64,000 nucleotides of DNA from Roseibium denhamense (GTDB taxonomy: Bacteria; Pseudomonadota; Alphaproteobacteria; Rhizobiales; Stappiaceae): positions 62,001-126,000 of the forward strand of contig NZ_SMLZ01000115.1 in NCBI RefSeq assembly GCF_009711415.1, read 5' to 3'. The position numbers and the translations under genes are program-made. Numbering within the stretch: the stretch's first letter is position 1; the number at the start of each line of letters is the position of its first letter. The notes beneath the pieces were generated by a model. That model ran no database searches and had not been told where the DNA came from. It worked only from the letters and a program-made list of their open reading frames with translations. Positions 1-9,873 of the stretch are shown piece after piece.

Positions 1-1045
1 TCTGTCCACGATCAAAGGCGTGTCCAACATTCGGGACAGCCTTGCAGGCGGTCAGCCTGAATTGAGGCTCCGCCTGCGGCCCGAAGCCCGCAATCTGGGC
101 TTTACCGCTGAAACACTGGCCAGCCAGATCGGATACGGATTTGGAGGTGCAGAGGTTACACGGGTGCGCCGCGATGGGGCCGAAGTGCGGGTGGTCGTGC
201 AAAATGCACAAGCCGCGCGCGACACGATCGATGACCTGATGCAAAGCCGTTTGCGCAGCAAGACAGGCGCCTGGGTGCCACTGAAAACTGTCGCCAGTGT
301 CGAGGGCGCCTACGCGTCCGGCGCCGTGGTGCGCCGTGACGGCAAGCGCATGAACATCGTGTCCGCGTCCATAGACCGGGGCACCGCCGCTCCGGAAGAG
401 GTGGCGCAGGCCGTGTTTGAAGACTTGGTTCCGCAGCTCTCGGTCAAATATCCCAGCGTAGACGTGATTGCCGGCGGAGAGCTGGAGGAGATGTTTGAAA
501 TCCGCGGCGGCCTAGTCAAGGCCCTGATACTGTCAGCCGTGCTGATCTATGTCCTGATGGCCGTGCCTCTCAAGAGCTACTGGCAACCCCTGGTCATCCT
601 CGTCATTGTGCCCTTCGGGTTTGTCGCGGCAGCTGCCGGGCACATGATCATCGGGGTGCCGCTGTCGCTCCTGTCCTTCTTTGGGATGCTCGCCCTCACC
701 GGCGTCATCGTGAATGACAGCCTTGTCTTGATCACACGATACAATCAGGCACGGGCCGAAGGCGAATCCGTTCGCAAAGCCCTCCACACGGCGGGCACAA
801 GGCGGTTCCGGGCCATTTTCCTGACCACCGCAACAACGGCGATCGGCTTGACACCACTTCTCTTGGAGACCTCCGAGCAGGCGCAATATCTGATCCCCGC
901 CGCCGTATCGCTGACCTTCGGGGAGCTGTTCGGCACGGTGTTGATGCTGATCCTTGTGCCTGTGCTCATTGCCGTGGGCGAGGACATTCTTGCCGTGTTT
1001 GGCCGGTCAGCGGAGACGAAAACTGCAGAACGTGCTGTCCCATGA
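1..1045 (+). CDS. RND efflux pump inner-membrane subunit, C-terminal part (5' truncated)
   Basis: C-terminal portion of a resistance-nodulation-division transporter of the AcrB/HAE-1 class, which uses the proton gradient to expel substrates through an envelope-spanning complex. The reading frame is already open at base 2 and runs to the stop at 1043-1045, so the true start lies upstream of the window; the GTG at 20 is internal. What remains is the second periplasmic docking/porter part (about residues 1-165) followed by membrane helices, including the stretch with LIYVLMAVPLKSY, the glycine-rich PFGFVAAAAGHMIIG and GMLALTGVIVNDSLVLI, which are typical of the C-terminal half of RND pumps. The substrate cannot be told. 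The next gene is 33 bases downstream on the same strand and may be cotranscribed. Confidence 0.88.
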   Translation, partial: LSTIKGVSNIRDSLAGGQPELRLRLRPEARNLGFTAETLASQIGYGFGGAEVTRVRRDGAEVRVVVQNAQAARDTIDDLMQSRLRSKTGAWVPLKTVASVEGAYASGAVVRRDGKRMNIVSASIDRGTAAPEEVAQAVFEDLVPQLSVKYPSVDVIAGGELEEMFEIRGGLVKALILSAVLIYVLMAVPLKSYWQPLVILVIVPFGFVAAAAGHMIIGVPLSLLSFFGMLALTGVIVNDSLVLITRYNQARAEGESVRKALHTAGTRRFRAIFLTTATTAIGLTPLLLETSEQAQYLIPAAVSLTFGELFGTVLMLILVPVLIAVGEDILAVFGRSAETKTAERAVP

Positions 1046-1078
1046 CACGGCCAGCCAGATTGGCCGGGCAGATCCGGC

Positions 1079-2026
1079 ATGACCCCGGTGACCAGTCCTG
1101 CGCGCCTAAGCCCGTTGGTCCGCCAGAGATCCTTAACCCCGTACATGCAGGCTGACATGCTTACAGACCGACCGCTTACCATCGGCACCCTGCTGCGTGT
1201 TTTTTCCAGGCGCATCGTCCTGACCTGGCTGATGACACTTGCCGAAACAACGCTCATGGCGCTGATCCCGCTGTTCATCGGCTTTGCCATTGACGACCTT
1301 GTGGAAGGGCGCATGGAGAACTTCTGGCAGCTTGCCGGCATCATGGCTGCCCTGATCGTGTTCGCTGTCATCCGCCGGATCTATGACACCCGCGCTTACG
1401 GCTCGGTCCGGGTGGCATTGGGCAAGGAGCAGGCGGTCCGGTCTTCCAGCCTCCCGGTTTCAGCCCTAAATGCCCGGTTGAGCATGGGGCGGGAGCTGGT
1501 CGATTTTCTGGAGCAAAACCTGCCCGATGCCATGACCGCAGCGGTTCAACTGACTGTTTCCGTTATCGTGCTTTATGCGTTTGCGCCAATGCTCGCCGTG
1601 GCTGCAGGTGCGGCGGCTGTTGCCATGGTGCTGATCTATGCTTTGTTCCATGGTCGCTTTTTCCGTCTGAACAGCGCGCTCAACCGGCAAAGCGAAAAAC
1701 AGGTGAGTGTTTTTGAGCAACGCAAAAGCCGGCCCATTCATGTGCATCTCATGCGGCTGCGGCAGCATGAAATCCGGCTTTCGGATACCGAAGCTGTGCT
1801 TTACGGCCTGATCTTTGTCGTTCTGCTCGGCCTGATCCTGTTTAATCTCTGGTTTGCTGCTTCCAGGCTGGACATGACGGTCGGCACCATCTTTTCAATC
1901 ATCAGCTATTCGTGGGAATTCGTGGAGAGCGCGCTGGCGTTGCCGGTCACCTTGCAAACCTGGTCGAGACTGTCTGAAATCATGCGCCGGCTGAACAGTG
2001 TCCAAGTGCAGGCTGGACCCGGATAA
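1079..2026 (+). CDS. ABC-transporter six-helix membrane domain protein without ATPase domain
   Basis: A 315-residue membrane protein made only of an ABC exporter-like transmembrane domain (recalled as the ABC_membrane_3 type). Hydrophobic segments appear near residues 45-75, 85-105, 155-200 and 240-290. There is no Walker A, signature or Walker B motif, and no nucleotide-binding domain follows: the next gene is threonine ammonia-lyase. Start ATG 1079 lies 33 bases after the RND stop; ATG codons at residues 23 and 27 are alternatives. Proteins of this family are usually annotated only as ABC transporter six-transmembrane domain-containing protein. Cotranscription with the RND gene is plausible, but no function can be assigned. 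Confidence 0.7.
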   Translation: MTPVTSPARLSPLVRQRSLTPYMQADMLTDRPLTIGTLLRVFSRRIVLTWLMTLAETTLMALIPLFIGFAIDDLVEGRMENFWQLAGIMAALIVFAVIRRIYDTRAYGSVRVALGKEQAVRSSSLPVSALNARLSMGRELVDFLEQNLPDAMTAAVQLTVSVIVLYAFAPMLAVAAGAAAVAMVLIYALFHGRFFRLNSALNRQSEKQVSVFEQRKSRPIHVHLMRLRQHEIRLSDTEAVLYGLIFVVLLGLILFNLWFAASRLDMTVGTIFSIISYSWEFVESALALPVTLQTWSRLSEIMRRLNSVQVQAGPG

Positions 2027-2061
2027 GCGGCTCTAACGCTCTCAATCAAGAGTGGTTTTTC

Positions 2062-2096
2062 CGCTCAAACAGAATCGGCGCGTTCCTGTTTGAGTG
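2062..2096. other. Intergenic hairpin before ilvA
   Basis: Arms CGCTCAAACAG (2062-2072) and CTGTTTGAGTG (2086-2096) pair with a single G-U and a 13-nt loop. No T-run follows on either strand, so it is not a standard intrinsic terminator. It lies in the leader of the threonine ammonia-lyase gene, 139 bases before its GTG. It could be an RNA structure or a protein site; nothing more can be said. Confidence 0.4.
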
Positions 2097-2234
2097 AGGT
2101 TTGCTTTGGCCACAGGGCAAAATCGCAACGGTCAAACGTTTCAAAATTTTCGGGAAATGTTTTAAGCATCGGTTTGGACGCTGTGCGTTAAACACAGGAT
2201 CCCAACACGCCACAGACAACGGAAAGAAGAAAAC

Positions 2235-3491
2235 GTGGGTCAGTTTGCAGACGAAGTCCATCAAATTCACAGTCTTCTGTCGAAGGTTCTGGATCCCACG
2301 CCGCTGCAGAAAAGCCAGTATCTTTCCGATCTTCATCAAGCGGACATCTGGTTGAAGCGCGAGGACCTGACACCGGTCCGCAGTTACAAGGTGCGCGGGG
2401 CCTTTGCCTTTATCCAGAAGGCACTGGATGCGGAACCGGACCGGTCCCTCTTCGTTTGTTCGTCCGCGGGCAATCATGCCCAGGGCTTTGCCTTTGCCTG
2501 CCGTCATTTCAGCAAGAACGGCGTTGTGTTCATGCCTTTGACAACGCCCCAGCAAAAAATCATGAAAACAAGGGCGTTCGGCGCGCCGCTGGTGGATATC
2601 AAATTGCTGGGGGATGGCTTTGATGCAGCCAATGCGGCTGCGATGCAGTATTGCGCTGAACAAAACGGGTTGATGGTGCCGCCCTTCGATCACCCGACCA
2701 TCATCCGGGGACAGGCAACGGTCGGCAAGGAGATCCTGGAACAAAGCCCGGACGGTTTGACCTGGGACCGCTTGATCCTGCCGGTCGGCGGCGGCGGTCT
2801 TGCAGCCGGGATCACCCGTTATTTTGATGAAATGGGCATCGGAGCGGAGTTCAGCCTTGTGGAGCCGGACAAGGCGCCGAGCCTTTATGAAAGCCTGCGG
2901 GCGGGCGAACGGATCCGGCTGGAACGGGTGGACAACTTCGTCGATGGCGCTGCGGTGGCTCAGATTGGTGCGGAAAACTTCAAGCAGCTGGCCAAATTCT
3001 CGACCAATAACATGGTGCTGGCGCCAACCGACGGTGTGTGCGCCACCATGATCGACATGCTCAATGTTGAAGGCGTGGTTCTGGAGCCGGCCGGCGCGCT
3101 GGCCATTGACGCCTTGAAACGGCTCCCGGCCAATGAGGTGCGCGGCAAGAAAATCGTTTGTGTCATCTCCGGCGGAAACTTCGACTTTGAACGTTTGCCG
3201 GAAGTGAAAGAGCGGGCCCTTAAGTTTGACGGACTGAAAAAATACTACCTGATCCAGTTGCCGCAGCGACCGGGCGCGTTGAAGGATTTTCTTTCGTTGC
3301 TGGGACCGGATGACGACATTGCCCGGTTTGAGTATCTGAAGAAGTCAGCGCGGAACTTCGGCTCCGTGCTTTTGGGGATCGAGACCAAGAGCCCGGAGAA
3401 CTTCAAGTCACTGCATGACAGTTTTGACCGCTCGGATGTCCGCTGGGAGGACATTACCTACAACGAGGCAATTGCGAATTTCGTAATTTGA
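2235..3491 (+). CDS. ilvA: Threonine ammonia-lyase (threonine dehydratase), short ACT-like form
   Basis: PLP enzyme that deaminates threonine to 2-oxobutanoate, the committed step of isoleucine synthesis. The 418-residue length matches the short form with one C-terminal ACT-like domain. The PLP lysine is K52 in SYKVRGAF; SAGNHAQG is the substrate loop, and PVGGGGLAAG the glycine loop that holds the PLP phosphate. The C-terminal third (from about residue 335, YYLIQLPQRPGAL) is the ACT-like regulatory part seen in B. subtilis-type IlvA, where it responds to isoleucine/valine. The GTG start at 2235 is preceded by the purine tract GGAAAGAAGA. It is monocistronic, with over 200 bases before and 360 after. 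Confidence 0.93.
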   Translation: MGQFADEVHQIHSLLSKVLDPTPLQKSQYLSDLHQADIWLKREDLTPVRSYKVRGAFAFIQKALDAEPDRSLFVCSSAGNHAQGFAFACRHFSKNGVVFMPLTTPQQKIMKTRAFGAPLVDIKLLGDGFDAANAAAMQYCAEQNGLMVPPFDHPTIIRGQATVGKEILEQSPDGLTWDRLILPVGGGGLAAGITRYFDEMGIGAEFSLVEPDKAPSLYESLRAGERIRLERVDNFVDGAAVAQIGAENFKQLAKFSTNNMVLAPTDGVCATMIDMLNVEGVVLEPAGALAIDALKRLPANEVRGKKIVCVISGGNFDFERLPEVKERALKFDGLKKYYLIQLPQRPGALKDFLSLLGPDDDIARFEYLKKSARNFGSVLLGIETKSPENFKSLHDSFDRSDVRWEDITYNEAIANFVI

Positions 3492-3852
3492 GTGCGCGGC
3501 GCTTCGGGCCCGCTTGGCTTAAAGAACCTTTCCGAAAGCACGCATCAGGCTGATGTGGGTTTTTCAAAGACACTCAGAAGTTTATCGGTGACGTTGCCGG
3601 AAGCGTTTCAGACTGAGACAAATAGGTAGAATTGACAGTAATTTTAACGAAAGGGTTAACGCTTGCGTTCCGGAAAACCTTTGATAACATAGTATTAAAG
3701 TGGTTTTAACGGCGCGTTGCTGCGTGTTTTGGTTTTCCGGCTAACAAAAGGGCTATCGTTTACGAAAAGAGCCGATTTATTCTTTGGTGAGTGAACAGGA
3801 CTTCAAGACTTGCTGTATATATTCAGCAAGTACTCCCCCGGAGGATTGAGAC
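3492..3852. other. Gene-free leader of the GGDEF-EAL gene
   Basis: A 361-base non-coding stretch, A+T-rich between about 3,600 and 3,830. The only clear structure is the inverted repeat at 3808-3831. No convincing small gene or terminator was found downstream of ilvA. The Shine-Dalgarno sequence GGAGG of the next gene lies at 3840-3844. Confidence 0.6.
3808..3831. promoter_or_regulatory. 8-bp inverted repeat around TATATATT before the GGDEF-EAL gene
   Basis: ACTTGCTG (3808-3815) is exactly inverted as CAGCAAGT (3824-3831), with the 8-base centre TATATATT. It ends 21 bases before the GTG start and could be an operator overlapping a -10 region or a leader hairpin. No regulator is identified. 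Confidence 0.45.
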
Positions 3853-6039
3853 GTGCCTGGAACGCCTAGGGCTGTGGCAAAATTTTTGAGCGTTTTGTCA
3901 TCCTGGCTGCCAAGCCTTAGGACTCGCTTTGTTTTACTTGTCGCTGGCTTGTTCGTGGCGCTTTCCGTCGTGATGATCGTGGTCGCCAGCTACCTTGACC
4001 TTCACGATGAAGAACAGCGGGCCGTTTCCGACGCACGTGCCATCGGCATTACGGTCAGCCGCCTGGCCGTTCCTCACCTGACCAACCACCACTATCTCAT
4101 CTTGGAGCAGGAACTGGAGAGCATTGCCGCCGGCGGCCTCGTGGCTGTTGCGCAGGTCATGGATCCGGCGCGCGCGGTGACAATCGACAGTGATCCGGAG
4201 ACAAGCTACTTCGATGACATCGAGACGCACCCGCTTATCCAGCTGGTCATGGAGACGGGCGAGGAACAAACACGCCAGACGCCCGACCTGATCGAGATCG
4301 CAATTCCGGTCCATGACATGGCAAAAGGGGACCTGCTCGGGGTGTCTCTTGTGAGCGTGGAGCGCAAGCAGACCGACGGAATGCTCTTTGCTATCTGGAG
4401 CCGCAATATGGTGATTGCCGGCGTGTTGCTGCTGTTCTGCATTCCGGTGACATTCCATTTTGCGGATAACTTCCTGCGGCCCATCAAGGCATTGACCCAG
4501 ACGGCCCACAAGGTCAGCGAAGGCAGCTTTGATGCGCCATTTCCGGTTGAGCGGACGGACGAGATTGGCGTCCTGGCCCGGGCTTACCGCGATATGGTCG
4601 GGCGCATTCGCGACAACATGGCAAAAATCCATGAGCTTGCCTTTATCGATCCCGTCACCGGCCTGGCGAACCGGGAGCATTTCCGCCAGCATTTCACCAA
4701 CAGCATCTTGAACGAGAACGGACAGCCCAACCGTCTGTCCGTCCTGTTTATCGATCTGGACCGGTTCAAGCGGGTCAATGACAGCTATGGCCATGACCAT
4801 GGCGATGCGCTCTTGAAGGAAGTCGCCAAGCGGCTTGAGACGCTGATGGTATCCAAGGGCCTCTCATCGGACCGCTCGGGACAGGCAGTCGGACCAATGA
4901 ACCAGGCGGCAAATCCGGAATTATCGTCGCTTGTCGCGCGGCTTGGCGGCGATGAATTTGCAATCATTGTTCCGGCGAGAAACCCTGTCACCAACATTTA
5001 TGCGCTGACTGAAGATCTTGTGCAGTGCGTTGAACAGCCGCTTGAGATCAACGGCCTGACCATGACGGTCGGGGCAAGCATCGGGGTGTCGACCTACCCG
5101 GACGATGGCGAGGATTACACGGCGATCCTCAAGAATGCCGATATCGCCATGTACGCGGCCAAGCGGACAGGCGGCAACCGGGCCTCCTTCTACAATGAGA
5201 TTGAGCGGAACTCCTGGTCCCGCGACCGGATCCGGCTGGAGGCGGAACTCAAGAACGCCCTGCTTCGCGACGAAATCGCCATTGTCTTCCAGCCGAAGGT
5301 CAATTGCGAAACAACCCAAGTCGTCGGGGCGGAGGTTCTGGCGAGATGGAACCATCCGGAGCGCGGCATGATCGCGCCGGGCGGCTTTATTGATGTCGCC
5401 GAAGAAAGCGGGTTGATCAACCGGCTCGGTGACCGCGTGCTGGAACTTGCCTGCCAGCAGGGGCGGATCTGGCTTGACGAAGGGATGCGCATGCCGCTCG
5501 CGGTCAATGTGTCCATCCGGCAGCTGGAAAAACCCGGTTTTGACCGGCGGGTACTGGATATCCTGGAACACACGGGCTTTCCGGCGGACCAGCTACAGCT
5601 GGAAGTCACCGAAACCGTGGCCATGGCGGATCCCGACCGGGTTGCCGCCGTCACAAAGCCGCTCCTGGACGCGGGCATTACCTTTGCGATTGACGACTTC
5701 GGGACCGGATATTCCAGTCTGGCGATCCTTCAGCGCCTTCCGTTCAACACCTTCAAGATCGACCGCAGCTTTGTCTGGGGAATTGGTGAGGATCAGCACA
5801 GTGATTCCATCGTGCAGACCATTCTCGCCATGGCCGAGAGCCTGAACTACGAAGTTGTTGCAGAAGGCGTGGAAACGGAAGAGCAACGCGATTTCCTGCG
5901 CAACAATGGCTGCTCAACCGCCCAGGGGTTCCTGTTTGCCCGGCCAATGCCGGCTGCTCATTTTGATGCCTGGCTGGAGCGGCACGCCAGTTGGCAGCCC
6001 GGCGGCGCGGCTTTCCAGAAGCCTTATTTTGCCGCCTAA
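3853..6039 (+). CDS. Membrane GGDEF-EAL protein (c-di-GMP cyclase/phosphodiesterase) with HAMP
   Basis: A 728-residue inner-membrane signalling protein. A first helix (about residues 20-45), a periplasmic sensor segment of about 130 residues and a second helix (about 180-202) lead into a HAMP linker ([16 protein letters not shown]), a GGDEF domain and an EAL domain. The cyclase motif is intact as GGDEF at residues 365-369. The phosphodiesterase motif reads EVL at 494-496, a common active variant, followed by [10 protein letters not shown] and the late [10 protein letters not shown] motif. Both activities therefore look possible. The start is GTG 3853 with GGAGG eight bases upstream. It is monocistronic and convergent with ftsH, only 7 bases separating the stops. 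An inverted repeat just upstream may regulate it. Confidence 0.92.
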   Translation: MPGTPRAVAKFLSVLSSWLPSLRTRFVLLVAGLFVALSVVMIVVASYLDLHDEEQRAVSDARAIGITVSRLAVPHLTNHHYLILEQELESIAAGGLVAVAQVMDPARAVTIDSDPETSYFDDIETHPLIQLVMETGEEQTRQTPDLIEIAIPVHDMAKGDLLGVSLVSVERKQTDGMLFAIWSRNMVIAGVLLLFCIPVTFHFADNFLRPIKALTQTAHKVSEGSFDAPFPVERTDEIGVLARAYRDMVGRIRDNMAKIHELAFIDPVTGLANREHFRQHFTNSILNENGQPNRLSVLFIDLDRFKRVNDSYGHDHGDALLKEVAKRLETLMVSKGLSSDRSGQAVGPMNQAANPELSSLVARLGGDEFAIIVPARNPVTNIYALTEDLVQCVEQPLEINGLTMTVGASIGVSTYPDDGEDYTAILKNADIAMYAAKRTGGNRASFYNEIERNSWSRDRIRLEAELKNALLRDEIAIVFQPKVNCETTQVVGAEVLARWNHPERGMIAPGGFIDVAEESGLINRLGDRVLELACQQGRIWLDEGMRMPLAVNVSIRQLEKPGFDRRVLDILEHTGFPADQLQLEVTETVAMADPDRVAAVTKPLLDAGITFAIDDFGTGYSSLAILQRLPFNTFKIDRSFVWGIGEDQHSDSIVQTILAMAESLNYEVVAEGVETEEQRDFLRNNGCSTAQGFLFARPMPAAHFDAWLERHASWQPGGAAFQKPYFAA

Positions 6040-6046
6040 CTTTCGG

Positions 6047-7873
6047 CTACTCTGCGGCTGCTTCCCCTTGGCGCTCGGCCACGGGCCGGATCGCCGGGAA
6101 ATCCTGATCGCTCAAGGTTTCCTTCGCCAGCAGAAGCGCCGCGCCGTCATCCAGATCCTTGCGCTGCGCCGTCAAAATGTCCTTTGCCTCTGCGTAGGCC
6201 TGTTCGACCCGGGTCTTGATGGCAAGGTCGATTTCCCGCTTTGTAGCCTCTGACGCGTCCGCACCATCGCCGGTCGGCTGGCCGAGAAAGGTCTGGAGCT
6301 GGGTTGCATAGGCGCGGTTTCCAAGCGCGGCCTCCATGCCGTAGCGCATCACCATGTCCCGCGCGACTTCGGTCACCTTCTGAAGATCGTCGGACGCGCC
6401 CGTGGAGATTTCGCCAAAGACGATCTCTTCCGCGGCCCGCCCGCCCATCAGGACCGCCATCCGGTTTTCCAGATCACGGGTGGACAGAAGAAACCGGTCC
6501 TCGGTTGGCCGCTGCATGGTGTAGCCGAGCGCGCCAACGCCGCGCGGAATAATCGAGATCTTGTGTACCGGATCGCAGCCTTCCAGATTGGCGGCAACCA
6601 GCGCATGGCCGATCTCGTGAAAGGCCACTGTTCTGCGCTCCTTTTCGGAAAGGATCCGGCTGCGTTTTTCAAGGCCGGCAATGACCCGTTCGACCGCCTC
6701 GTTGAAATCTGGAAGGGTCACGGCCTCCGCCTTGCGCCGTGTGGCGAGCAGGGCTGCCTCATTGACGAGCGTTGCGAGGTCTGCACCGGAAAAGCCAGCG
6801 GTCAGCTGGGCGACCTGGTCGAGATCCGCGTCCGGGTCCAGTTTGATCTTCCCGACATGAACATCCAGAATGGCCCGGCGTCCGGACTTGTCCGGACGGT
6901 CCACCAGCACCTGCCTGTCAAAGCGTCCTGCCCGCATCAGGGCGGGGTCCAGGATTTCCGGACGGTTTGTGGCTGCCAGCAGGATGATGCCGCTGGACGG
7001 ATCGAACCCGTCCAGCTCCGTCAGAAGCTGGTTGAGGGTTTGTTCTTTTTCGTCGTTGCCACCGAATTGCCCGCTGGTGCGGGCCCGGCCAAGCGCGTCC
7101 AGTTCGTCAATAAAGATGATGGCGGGGGCCGCCTTGCGGGCCTGCTCGAACAGATCCCGGACCCGGGCCGCGCCGACCCCGACGAACATCTCCACGAACT
7201 CCGATCCCGAGATCGAAAAGAACGGGACGCCCGCTTCCCCGGCCACCGCACGGGCCAGAAGCGTTTTGCCCGTTCCCGGAGGCCCCACAAGAAGGATGCC
7301 TTTGGGAACATGCGCACCAAGACGGCCATAGGCTTTCGGGTCTTTTAGAAAATCGACAATCTCCTTCAGTTCCCGCTTGGCTTCCTCAACACCTGCCACC
7401 TTGTCAAAGCGCGCGTCGACCTGCGTTTCCACATAGACCTTCGCCTTGGACTTGCCGACGGTCATCATGCCGCCAATGCCCTGTTTCTCCGCAAAGCGGC
7501 GGATGAAGAAGGCCCACAGGCCAAACAGAAGCACCACAGGCAGGACCCAGGACAGGATGTCCCGAATGAAGGTGTTTTGAACAACCCCGGTGAATTTTAC
7601 GTCGTATTTGGCCAGCTCCTCGGCCAGGGGCACGTCCACACGGGTGGTCACAAAATACTGTTTGCCGTCGTCGAGCGGAGCCTTGAACTTGCCCTCAATG
7701 GTGTTTTCTCGGATCGAGATCTCCTCGATCTTCTTGTCCTTTAGATAGGTCTCGAACTGGCTGTAGGGGATTTCTTCGATTGTCTTGTAGGCTGTCCACC
7801 AGCTCTGGAACATCAGCACCAGCATCATCGCGATGAAGGCGTACCAGAGATTGATTTGATGTTTCTTTTCCAT
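6047..7873 (-). CDS. ftsH: ATP-dependent zinc metalloprotease of the FtsH family
   Basis: Membrane AAA+ protease that extracts and degrades membrane and soluble proteins. Order: helix near residues 8-25, short periplasmic segment, second helix about 100-125, AAA module with Walker A GPPGTGKT (near 197-204) and Walker [12 protein letters not shown], then the M41 peptidase with HEIGH (about residue 419). The zinc motif is HEIGH where most FtsH have HEAGH; both histidines and the glutamate are kept. I chose the ATG at 7873 (MEKKHQ, 608 aa) because a GGAAAG tract lies about 10 bases upstream; the ATG at 7897 has none. The gene stands alone rather than next to tilS, where the housekeeping copy usually sits in related genomes, so it may be a second paralogue. 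Confidence 0.88.
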   Translation of the reverse strand: MEKKHQINLWYAFIAMMLVLMFQSWWTAYKTIEEIPYSQFETYLKDKKIEEISIRENTIEGKFKAPLDDGKQYFVTTRVDVPLAEELAKYDVKFTGVVQNTFIRDILSWVLPVVLLFGLWAFFIRRFAEKQGIGGMMTVGKSKAKVYVETQVDARFDKVAGVEEAKRELKEIVDFLKDPKAYGRLGAHVPKGILLVGPPGTGKTLLARAVAGEAGVPFFSISGSEFVEMFVGVGAARVRDLFEQARKAAPAIIFIDELDALGRARTSGQFGGNDEKEQTLNQLLTELDGFDPSSGIILLAATNRPEILDPALMRAGRFDRQVLVDRPDKSGRRAILDVHVGKIKLDPDADLDQVAQLTAGFSGADLATLVNEAALLATRRKAEAVTLPDFNEAVERVIAGLEKRSRILSEKERRTVAFHEIGHALVAANLEGCDPVHKISIIPRGVGALGYTMQRPTEDRFLLSTRDLENRMAVLMGGRAAEEIVFGEISTGASDDLQKVTEVARDMVMRYGMEAALGNRAYATQLQTFLGQPTGDGADASEATKREIDLAIKTRVEQAYAEAKDILTAQRKDLDDGAALLLAKETLSDQDFPAIRPVAERQGEAAAE

Positions 7874-8030
7874 GAATTGCCAACTTTCCAAGATCATCGG
7901 GAACGGCTGATATTGGCCCGGTTCCGCAAAGATCTGTCAAGGTGGGAGAAGCCTGGTTTGATGTCTGGCAGGACCGGAAAACGAGACGCTGGAACGCGGT
8001 TTGCTTGCCCGCGCAAAAAAAGGGTGCGTG

Positions 8031-8618
8031 TCAGGCTGCGGGGGACAGGTCCTTCAGCCATTGCAGCTGTTTGTCGCTTTCGATCGATTCAGCAAATTGC
8101 GCGCGAATGGCGGCAATAGCGGCTTCTGTGGTCAAACCTTGCCGGATCAACAGACTTGCGGCGATTGTACCCGAGCGGCCGGCGCCATAATGGCAGGAAA
8201 GGGCGACAGTCCCCCCGGCGGCGAAGACAGCGCGCAAGTCGGGCTCCACGGTAGCCCAGGCGTTTTGAAAGGTGCCGTCCGGGGCGTCGTAATCCGAGAT
8301 TGGGAGATGAAACAAACGGATCCGGAGCTTTGAACATTCCTCTTTGAGTAATTGGAACGCATCAGCGGGTACTTCATGGCTTTCCACAAGCACAATCAAA
8401 ATCTTGCAATTTGCCAAGGCGGGTGCGGACAGGGTCGCGGTCATGCGGAATGGATCCACATAGGCCGCTCCTGCAAAGTCAAACGCAAGGCCCGGAAACC
8501 CGAGCGTTGCAATGAAGCCGCCTTCGGGCAGGGGCAGGTATGCGCGGATGCTTGTCTCATCGTCCATCAGTTGGGCCCGCAGGTCAGATGGGTATTTTTC
8601 CATGGTTTTGGATCGCAT
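8031..8618 (-). CDS. Tyrosine/dual-specificity phosphatase-like protein
   Basis: A 195-residue soluble protein with the cysteine-phosphatase signature C-X5-R as CHYGAGRSG (about residues 142-150) and an upstream ISDYDAPDG loop that may supply the general-acid aspartate. This is the arrangement of small bacterial tyrosine/dual-specificity phosphatases; the substrate is unknown. The start at 8618 (MRSKTMEKY) has no strong ribosome site; ATG 8603 is an alternative. It lies between ftsH and an amino-acid binding protein gene on the same strand, each separated by more than 150 bases, so probably its own unit. Confidence 0.75.
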   Translation of the reverse strand: MRSKTMEKYPSDLRAQLMDDETSIRAYLPLPEGGFIATLGFPGLAFDFAGAAYVDPFRMTATLSAPALANCKILIVLVESHEVPADAFQLLKEECSKLRIRLFHLPISDYDAPDGTFQNAWATVEPDLRAVFAAGGTVALSCHYGAGRSGTIAASLLIRQGLTTEAAIAAIRAQFAESIESDKQLQWLKDLSPAA

Positions 8619-8701
8619 GTTTATCTTTGAATTGAGCGGCCGTCATTAGGGCTGACGAAGGCCGGCAGGGAGCTCCGACTGAAGCGCCTTGAGAATGAGT
8701 T

Positions 8702-8774
8702 GCATCGCCAAACGGTTTTGAAGTTACAGACTTCAGCGTGTTTGGCGATGCTGGAATGCTGGAATGCTGGATGT
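8702..8774. repeat. Long intergenic hairpin followed by 8-bp tandem repeats
   Basis: GCATCGCCAAAC (8702-8713) is exactly inverted as GTTTGGCGATGC (8740-8751). Inside it TGAAGT (8719-8724) pairs with ACTTCA (8730-8735), so the whole can fold into one long stem with a small internal bulge. It is followed by tandem copies of the unit CTGGAATG (from 8751), the last partial. No T-run is present on either strand. It lies 3' of the amino-acid binding protein gene, where it could stabilise or end that transcript. Confidence 0.6.
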
Positions 8775-8793
8775 TTCTCAAATCACCTGAGAA

Positions 8794-9831
8794 TTAGCGG
8801 ATCGGATAAGCATACATTTGGCCGCCATCAGCGGTCAGCGCGTTTGCGGTTTCGTTCAGCTCAAGGCCGAAGGCGGTTTCTTTGCCAAGATGCTTTTCGA
8901 AGACTTCAGAGTAGGCGCCAACCTGGGAGATCACCTGATAGGCCCAGTCTTGGGGCAAGCCGAGTTTCTCCGCCATTTCAGCCGTTGCGCTGTCTTCTGC
9001 AAACAGACGATTGACAGCTTTCGGATACGAGCCCAGGTCTGCGATGATCTGGTCGACATTGTCAGAGGTGATGCCGTAAACGTCGGCATTCAACATAACC
9101 TGGAAAGCCCAGAACACGGCAGCTTCCAGAGCCTGATCCGGCTGGGTCACGAGTGTCAGCGGCTCGGCAGAGATGACTTCCGGAAGAATTGTATAGGCTT
9201 CCGGGGTGTCCGATAGTAGGCGGTCGCTCAAAAGCGCAGTCACGTCAGAGGCATAGACGTCACACTTGCCATTGAAGAACGCTTCCAGGCGTGCGGTTTT
9301 GTCCGCTATGTTCTCCACCCGGTAAGAAATGGTCCGGTCGCTGAACCAGTCTGCAATGTTAAGGAGGGTGGTGGAGCCGTCTTCAGCACATACGGTTGCG
9401 CCCTCCAGCTGAGTGGCGCTGGTGACCCCGATTGATTTCGGGATCATGAAGCCCTGCCCGTCATAAAAGGTGGTGGCAACAAAGGCCATGCCCGCGTCCG
9501 CATCGCGTGTACCGGTTGCCGTGATGGAACGGGAGGCCATATGCGCGCCGTCGGCCACAAGGGTCTTCATGCTGTCTGAAAAGCCGATGCCGCGGATGTC
9601 CGCCTTGCCGGCATCGCCGAGAATGGCAGCCGCAGCCATGCGGCAGAAATCTGTGTTGAAGCCTTGGTAGACACCATTGCTGTCAGGTACGGAAAAGCCG
9701 GGGGAGTTCGGGTTAACCAAGCAGATCAGTTGATCTTTTTCCTTGATTTCGTCGAGAACCGGACCGGCCAGCGCCGGGCTGGCAGCAGCTGCGGTCATGG
9801 CCGCAACAAGAGAAGATAGGACGAGTTTCAT
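8794..9831 (-). CDS. Amino-acid ABC transporter periplasmic binding protein (AapJ/BztA-like)
   Basis: Family-3 solute-binding protein, 345 residues, with a Sec signal peptide at the N-terminus (MKLVLSSLVAAMTAAAASPALA). The body has the AapJ-like order: LICLVNPNSPGFSVPD, GFNTDFCRMAAAAILGD, FYDGQGFMIP and AEDGSTTLLNIADWF. The ATG at 9831 is chosen because AAGGA lies 8 bases upstream and the signal peptide starts there; the frame stays open to 9975 but that part runs across the putative operator. The two permease genes are just upstream on the same strand (177 bases away), and the interval carries an 18-bp palindrome. No ATPase gene is nearby. Probable role: uptake of polar or general L-amino acids. 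Confidence 0.85.
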   Translation of the reverse strand: MKLVLSSLVAAMTAAAASPALAGPVLDEIKEKDQLICLVNPNSPGFSVPDSNGVYQGFNTDFCRMAAAAILGDAGKADIRGIGFSDSMKTLVADGAHMASRSITATGTRDADAGMAFVATTFYDGQGFMIPKSIGVTSATQLEGATVCAEDGSTTLLNIADWFSDRTISYRVENIADKTARLEAFFNGKCDVYASDVTALLSDRLLSDTPEAYTILPEVISAEPLTLVTQPDQALEAAVFWAFQVMLNADVYGITSDNVDQIIADLGSYPKAVNRLFAEDSATAEMAEKLGLPQDWAYQVISQVGAYSEVFEKHLGKETAFGLELNETANALTADGGQMYAYPIR

Positions 9832-9873
9832 CGCGTTAGTCCTTTTTGAACAGGAAGAAGCTGTGTTCGACGA

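Noticed and set aside
2062-2096. Hairpin as a terminator of the ABC membrane gene
   Set aside because: No T-run on either strand; kept only as an unassigned hairpin.
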